From positions 1 to 22,515 of the forward strand of contig JBBBWG010009734.1 of NCBI GenBank assembly GCA_037176905.1: 22,515 bases of DNA. Reading direction: 5' to 3'. The stretch is from Azolla pinnata. Taxonomy: Eukaryota; Streptophyta; Polypodiopsida; Salviniales; Salviniaceae. The position numbers and the translations under genes are program-made. The notes below the pieces were generated by a model. The model searched no databases, was not told the DNA's origin, and saw only the letters and a program-made list of their open reading frames with translations. Of the stretch, positions 17,482 through 22,515 are shown piece by piece; within the stretch, counting starts at the first letter, position 1, and each line of letters starts with the position of its first letter.

Positions 17482-17905
17482 AAGAAGTTCTAGATGTTTA
17501 AACGAACAAATACTGTACTAAAAAGCGATCGTTACGAGCGGTAATGATTTTAATATAAACTCCATTTTTTTTAAGTTAAAATGTTTCTGCAATTATAAAC
17601 GAGTGAAAGTCAAAAGACTGTTCACCATTAAATGAAATAGTGATTTGCGTAGAAATTGATAGGAACACGTTTACGCCGTGTCTTATTCATTAGTCATTCG
17701 GACCACTCATATGTAACCATGTGCAAATAGAGACTCGGATTTTCGTCCTTGGTTTTTATCTTCAATCGGACTTCGTGGATCATTTAGTAGAAACACAAGG
17801 CTATTGATGGGACTCTCTTCGTGATGCAGCATAATCACAAGGCTATCGAAAAAGACACTTGGGGGAAGGCATCATCTGTTTGTTTCGTCTTTTTAAGATC
17901 ACAAG
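17482..17905 (+). other. Tail of the long-repeat array, no gene
   Basis: Diverged copies of blocks seen at 13745-14100: GTTACGAGCGGTAATGAT, ATAAACGAGTGAAAG, GATAGGAACACGTTTACG, and a block around GGGACTCTCTTCGTG. No frame or RNA gene is supported. Confidence 0.6.
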
Positions 17906-17969
17906 ATTTTTAGTAAGTTCGAACACTATTTTCAAACAAACGTTATGTATTTTTAGTAAGTTCGAACAC
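17906..17969. repeat. 21-bp direct repeat at the border of gypsy element 2
   Basis: The 21 bases at 17906-17926 (starting ATTTTTAGTAAGTTCG) recur exactly at 17949-17969, 43 bp apart, where the long-repeat array gives way to retrotransposon sequence. This looks like filler DNA or slippage at a breakpoint. Confidence 0.9.
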
Positions 17970-17994
17970 AACATTCGAAGGGCTAACACTCTTT

Positions 17995-18005
17995 TGGCGA
18001 CCACG
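17995..18005 (+). promoter_or_regulatory. Candidate primer-binding site
   Basis: TGGCGACCACG lies upstream of gag. LTR retrotransposon primer-binding sites start with TGG, complementary to the CCA end of a tRNA. Support is positional only, because the LTR end cannot be confirmed. Confidence 0.35.
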
Positions 18006-18015
18006 ATAACCCTAA

Positions 18016-20291
18016 TTGGAATTCAAGCTGAAGCATATCGAATGGATGACGTCTAGGGACGAACCGATAGCCGACTCCAGGAGGATCACAAGATCTTTGG
18101 CGCGGGCATTAGTTTCCCGGACCAACAGTGCAACGGACCGCACTGACGTTGTTCAAGCATCACAACGATCTAGCATTCGGAGGGCCGGAGTTACGTTCGC
18201 TGGAACGAACGCCTTGCGGAGGGCCGCAAGTATTATCTTCCAGGACCCGACGTTTTCGGCCGGAGCCCAAGCAGCGGCGAAAACCGTACTATGCGGATCA
18301 GAGGAAGGCAACGCTACAATTGAGCCACAAGCTACGGAATGGGCGCCGTATGTTGTTAGTGACAGCAACAAAGGATATTTCACGGGTCGGTGGACCGTGT
18401 ATGCGGGACTAGGCAGGGACTCGGAGGAGGAGTCAACTACTCCGGATGAGGAATCAACCGTTTTGGAGAGTGCGCTGCGGACGCGACGGACTGCATCCGT
18501 ACCGCCTGCTGATCGTAGTCGAACAGCGGAAGACCGGCGCTGATACGAAGAACTAGCCCGGAGGCTAGGACTGTCCCCACGTTCCGAACGGGGTATGATT
18601 GAGGAGGCCTCGTCGTACCCAACCGAAGCGTTCAGGGATGGACTTCTGCGCTCGGCACGTTCCGAACATCGTACGACTGAGGAGGCCTCGTCATACCTAA
18701 CCGAGGAGATCGTGGACAGACTCGCGCCCTCCGTGAGTGCCGGACGGAGTACAGCTGAGGAGGCCTCGCCGTACCCAACCGAGGAGGTTACGAACGGACT
18801 CGTACCTCGGTCGTCCTGGACGCTGTAAGATTCGAAATTTCGGACAAACTCGAAATTTCAGCAAAAAGCCCAGAAATCGTCGTTGATGGATCACCAGCTG
18901 TTGTGGAAGGAATAGGTGTTCCCAACAAACCCACGATTCAGCGTCGGAAATTCGCGGACGACATCATGCCGTACACTTACCCCAAATATTCCAATCACCC
19001 GGATGCGACGACGCATGTCAAGCAAGTCCGATCCATATGGGCCGTGAATCACGGGACGCAAGGATTGTCTCCGATGGAACAGGAGCAATCCATGATCGTG
19101 GAGTTTTAGCTGTCTTTGGAGGGACAGGCTACACGCTGGTATGCCCAGCAGGATATCAGCACTTTCGGGACGTTTCAGAAACTCGCGGACAAGTTCCTGG
19201 AGCTTTTCCAAGTAAAGATCGATGCAACAGAAGTGTTGAAGGAGTACTTTTCGCTCCAACAACAAGCGGGGGAGTCCGTAACGGACTTTTTGTTACGGTT
19301 CCGCGCCGTTCAAGCCTTGTTGGATACTCCGCCAATAGAGGACATTCAGAAATGACAGTTTCTGAAGGCATTACGGGAACCACTACGGTCTTCTTTCGCC
19401 TTGATGGATGCTTCGACAGTGCCCCTCACGGAGATCGTTAATAGGGCACTGAATTTGGATCACCAGCAGTTGGGACTCGGATTGTCCCAAATTCGCGCAA
19501 TCGCACCTTCCCCGAAGGCAGAAGAGAAACCCTTCAAGCAGGCGGTACAGTGCACGCTGTGCTTGCAGTTCGGTCATTCCAACGTGGAATGCATACATCG
19601 TTGCGCCTTATGCCAAACACGAACGCACACAACGACGAGGTGCGAATATAACCTGTTGGCCCGGAGGAACGCACCAGCGGTTCGGGCTGTCGAACCGGTA
19701 TCAGCCCAGAATCGAGGACAGAGAAATAACAACGGCAACTGCGGCGGACGGCCGTTTCAGCGCAGTGGTCGGCCTCAGTTCCAAAATAGTCAGTTCCGAC
19801 AGGAAGAAGCTGACCAGCGACAGGAGACCGGTTCGTTTAGGCCGCAGGGCAACAGGCAGTGGGATTGACAAAGGCCGGAGAAGGACCAACTTTGCTTCCG
19901 CTGTTGTCAACCTGGACACTTCGCGAGAGATTGCCCACACCCCCCTGCAGGCCAAACGTCAAACCACGGGGAAGCGTCGACGAGCAAAGGCCCGACGGTC
20001 AACCTCATTACGCCAACCGTACAGTTGGTAACTACGCGCAGTCCTGCCCGAACAGAACAATGGACAGAGTAGGATAGAGTCCGCGAGCAGGCGCAACAAT
20101 GGGTCGAGGCGGCGAATGCACAGCAAAATGTCGAAATCCGGACCCAGGAAACGGCAAGCGGGAATTAGGTGATGTTGGAATCCGTGGGTGCTTCAAGCCG
20201 CGAAATGGAGCCCGACATTTCGGATTTGGCGGGTATACAAATCACAATGACGCTGGAGTAGTTGCTGCGGCTAGTGCCGAGATTCCGATAA
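18016..20291 (+). pseudogene. gag of gypsy element 2, with three CCHC zinc knuckles
   Basis: The N-terminal part (18016-18828) is Ser/Thr/Arg-rich and contains a 78-bp triplicated segment. After a frame change near 18830 the capsid-like part follows: FADDIMPYTYPKY, LSLEGQATRWYAQQ, TFQKLADKFLELF, GESVTDFLLRFRAVQ, as in retrotransposon gag proteins, which package RNA. Three knuckles C-X2-C-X4-H-X4-C follow: CTLCLQFGHSNVEC, CALCQTRTHTTTRC and CFRCCQPGHFARDC. The linker before the third is Arg/Gln/Asn-rich. Stops in frame: TGA 18541-18543, TAG 19107-19109, TGA 19353-19355, TGA 19866-19868, TAG 20070-20072, TAG 20166-20168, TAG 20259-20261, TAA 20289-20291. Several replace codons where Arg or Gln is expected. 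Confidence 0.8.
18601..18830 (+). repeat. 78-bp tandem repeat (26 residues) in gag N-terminus
   Basis: GAGGAGGCCTCG starts at 18601, 18679 and 18757, exactly 78 bp apart. The encoded units contain EEASSYPTE, EEASSYLTEE and EEASPYPTEE. The frame is kept open through all three, so the repeat arose while the region was coding. Confidence 0.9.
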
Positions 20292-22511
20292 GGAATACGC
20301 CGTACCTTGGAAGGTACGACGCCGACAACGTTTGGCAGCCGCCGTGCAACTCACGGAAGTTGATCACCGAGTTATGGACTGCGAATGCCCCAGTATGGAG
20401 GCCATCATAGGCGGGCAAAGAATCGCAGCCATTTTGATCGACGAAGGATCGGGCTTCAATGTGATTACCATGGCCACATGTCGGCAGGTGGGGATTACAA
20501 AATGGGAGCCATGTAGGTTTTGGCTGCGGATGGCGAATGGTAGCTCGGTCCGGCCAATTGGCATGATTCCGAACCTGGAAATGGTCGTGCAGGGGCACGC
20601 ATTTACCATTTCGGTGATAATCATGGATTTGCCGCATCAGGATGCTTACCCCATCCTCTTAGGGTGGCCATGGTTACGAACGGCCAGAATGAAGCATGAT
20701 TGGCCAAAGAACGTGCTCGCATTCCGGTGGGGAGGACGGAAAATCCGGATCCATACGACGAAGGGTCGTACACCGGATAAGGCCACAGCTCCAGTATACG
20801 CGGAAAGCGTCAACATGTTGGAGGGCCCAACCGAGGAGGAAGCCGACACCTTCCTTCAGGAGAATCCCACCCTGGTGCCTCTCTACGAAATTGATGTCGT
20901 AAAAGAAGCCGAGCCGTACCAGTCCTTGGAAGAGGCGGCGGTCGTAGAACTAGGCAGGGCCAGGGAAGCCTTGGAACGCGAGTTGGCGGTGTCCCAACGA
21001 GTTCGGCCCACCAGACTCAAGGAGCTGAATTTGGAAACGGCGGAGGAACCGCGCAACGTCTTAATCGCAAAGAAGCTCGATGCGGACTTCAAATAGCAGC
21101 TGACCAATGTCCTCCGGACGTAAAAGGACGTGTTCGCATGGTCGTATGAGGACATGAAGGGGCTAAACCCAGAGTTTTATCATCACAAGATAAACCTGGC
21201 GAAAGACGCAATTCCGGTGCAACAACGGAGATATCGCCTAAACCCGAACTACGTGGCGAAAGTCAAAGAGGAGATTGACAAGCTCCTTTGGGTCGGCTTT
21301 ATCAGGCCAGTAAAATGGGCGACGTGGTTGAGCCCAAGCATGGTGGTGCCGAAAAAAAACGGCAAGCTGAGGGTCTGCGTCGATTATCGGAAACTCAACG
21401 TAGCAACCATGACGGACGCGTTTCCCCTACCGTTTCTGGACGGGGTACTCGACATGGTAGCCGGGCAGGAGATATGCAACTTTCTGGACGGATTTAGCGG
21501 ATATAATCAGATCCGGATGGCCAAAGAGGATCAGGAAAAGACCGCATTCATCACAGAATGGGGCGTCTTCGTGGCAATCGTCATGATGTTCGGACTTAAG
21601 ACGGCCCCAGCTACTTCCAGCAGATCATCATGGAGATATTTGAGGAATATATCCCTGGATTTATGCAAGTGTTCCTAGACGACTTTGCAGTCTTCGGAAT
21701 GCGTAAGGCGCACTTGCGACACGTCGAGCTATGCCTGGCTATCTTGGAAGCTCCAGCGCCGCATAAAGCCAAGGCTTTGAGCTGATTCTTGGGGCAAATT
21801 CGGTGGCACAGTCGGATGATTCGTCACTTGGCGGATTTTGCCATGCCCCTTCACGCGGCGGTTCATAGGGAACCGTTCACGTGGACTGAAGAGGAGGAAA
21901 AAGCTTTTGCAGCCTTAAAACTCTTGCTGACACGTGCTCCGGTGGTACAACCCCCGGACTGGGACCAGGAGTTCCACGTGTTCGTGGACGCATCGGACAT
22001 AGCGATCGGCAACGTATTAATGCAGAAGTACGAAAAGAACTGGTTTCGGCCAGTTTACTACGCGAGTTGACGGCTATCAAAGGCGGAAAGAAATTATTCG
22101 ACAACGGAGCGAGAAGCCCTCGACATGACCTACAGTGTGACGAAATTTTGTCATTATTTGATGGGGAAGCGGTTTACTATCCATGTAGATCATTCGGCCC
22201 TGTTGTACCTGGTGTCCAAGGCATCGCTGACCGGCAAGCTGGCAAGGACTCTGCTCTTACAGGAGTACGAGTTCGATATAGTCCACGGATCCGGTGCTCA
22301 ACATGTAGTGGCCGATTACCTCTCACGGTTGGAATCGGGTGAAGCGCCGGCAAGGGTGGCTATTAGCCTTTCCGTGGAAAGACTGAGACTTTACGTGGGT
22401 GAAGACGAATGGTATGTTGCTACGTTCCAATTTTATGTCACCAGCTTACGGCTCTCCGGGAGATCCGGGGAAATCCCGATCTACGTAATCTTCCTTGCCG
22501 TAAGACCGTAA
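20292..22511 (+). pseudogene. pol of gypsy element 2: protease, RT, RNase H (no integrase in view)
   Basis: The protease has ILIDEGSGFNVI around 20431-20466 (expected D-[ST]-G or D-G-G-S core) and YPILLGWPWL near 20648. RT follows: VKWATWLSPSMVVPKKNGKL, RVCVDYRKLN, FLDGFSGYNQI, KTAFITEWGVF, and the catalytic VFLDDFAVFG near 21669. The RT connection then has FLGQIRWHSRMIRHLADFA. RNase H has FHVFVDASDIAIG, TEREALDM, HVDHSALLYLVSK and VVADYLSRLESG. Breaks: frame change near 20320, TAG 21094-21096, TAA 21121-21123, a one-base frameshift near 21612, an in-frame gap of roughly 40 residues in the RT thumb near 21738, TGA 21783-21785, TGA 22068-22070, TAA 22509-22511. The enzyme set would copy and process element RNA; this copy cannot. 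Confidence 0.85.
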
Positions 22512-22515
22512 GCTC

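Larger units (their letters stand above)
13582..17975 (+). repeat. Complex long-repeat array with tRNA-Ala-like segments
   Basis: The array is made of diverged copies of a long unit. Clear pairs are 14154-14628 with 15479-15985, 14660-14831 with 16605-16771, and 14836-15260 with 17066-17480. The phrase GCATGCACGAAGCTTTC plus GAATGTCCGAT recurs near 13582, 13636, 14434, 15793 and 16934. A conserved order of blocks can be followed: the phrase above, a tRNA-like segment, CTTGGTTTATATC, GACTCTCTTCGGGAAGCCATCGTC, GTTACGAGCAGTAATGAT, and TTTATAGGAACACGTTTACGTCG. Many copies carry internal deletions. No credible protein gene is present. Confidence 0.85.
17975..22515 (+). mobile_element. Ty3/gypsy retrotransposon 2, 5'-truncated, decayed
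   Basis: The internal region runs gag, protease, reverse transcriptase, RNase H and on past the window end. A TGGCGACCACG at 17995-18005 resembles the primer-binding start of many plant gypsy internal regions. Fewer than about 30 unexplained bases lie before it, so the 5' LTR is largely missing. The domain order with protease before RT and the RT/RNase H wording place it in Ty3/gypsy. Integrase and 3' LTR are outside the window. It carries stops throughout. Confidence 0.85.

Overview
The window is nuclear DNA of a land plant and consists almost entirely of transposable elements, many of them decayed. Evidence: intron-bearing CACTA (En/Spm) transposase exons, plant-type telomere motifs (TTTAGGG), plant Ty3/gypsy polyproteins and degenerate nuclear tRNA-Ala copies. 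The gypsy polymerase wording (for example FLGQIRWHSRM and HVVADYLSRLESG) reminds me of elements of mosses, liverworts, lycophytes and ferns, so a non-seed plant is my best guess; this is from memory and not proved. I see no intact host gene.

Layout. (1) 2-348: 3' end of a Ty3/gypsy pol reading frame with a chromodomain. It is interrupted by (2) a CACTA element at 349-13107, with 12-bp terminal inverted repeats starting CACTA and a 3-bp target duplication CTC. The gypsy frame resumes at 13108, followed by a polypurine tract and a probable 3' LTR. Inside the CACTA element: a 5' subterminal array of 11-bp repeats; a small two-exon accessory gene on the minus strand (2124-1312); a repeat-rich spacer (telomere-like, 12-bp, CAR trinucleotide); a seven-exon tnp2-type transposase gene on the plus strand (3685-8287), broken by several stops and frameshifts; then a long AT-rich, repeat-rich 3' end. 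The two genes are head to head. The 3' end contains a second, internal CACTA terminus at 11539. It is followed at once by a second copy of the transposase tail and 3' UTR (11540-12566 repeats 8265-9287). This is best explained by one family member inserting into another, followed by recombination between their transposase genes.

(3) 13582-17975: a complex array of diverged long repeats carrying at least seven degenerate tRNA-Ala-like segments on the plus strand. It is interrupted by a probable solo LTR (about 15986-16559) with its own telomere-like tandem repeat. (4) 17975 to the window end: a second Ty3/gypsy element without chromodomain in view (gag with three CCHC knuckles, protease, reverse transcriptase, RNase H), 5'-truncated and full of stops; its integrase lies beyond the window.

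The most unusual feature is the 11-bp CACTA subterminal repeat (core TTTGCYGCRAA). It forms arrays at the element ends in opposite orientations and also makes up most of introns 1 and 3 of the transposase gene. A readthrough pre-mRNA would therefore carry self-complementary arrays. Many nonsense codons look like C-to-T changes (CGA to TGA, CAG or CAA to TAG or TAA), as expected for methylated, silenced DNA.
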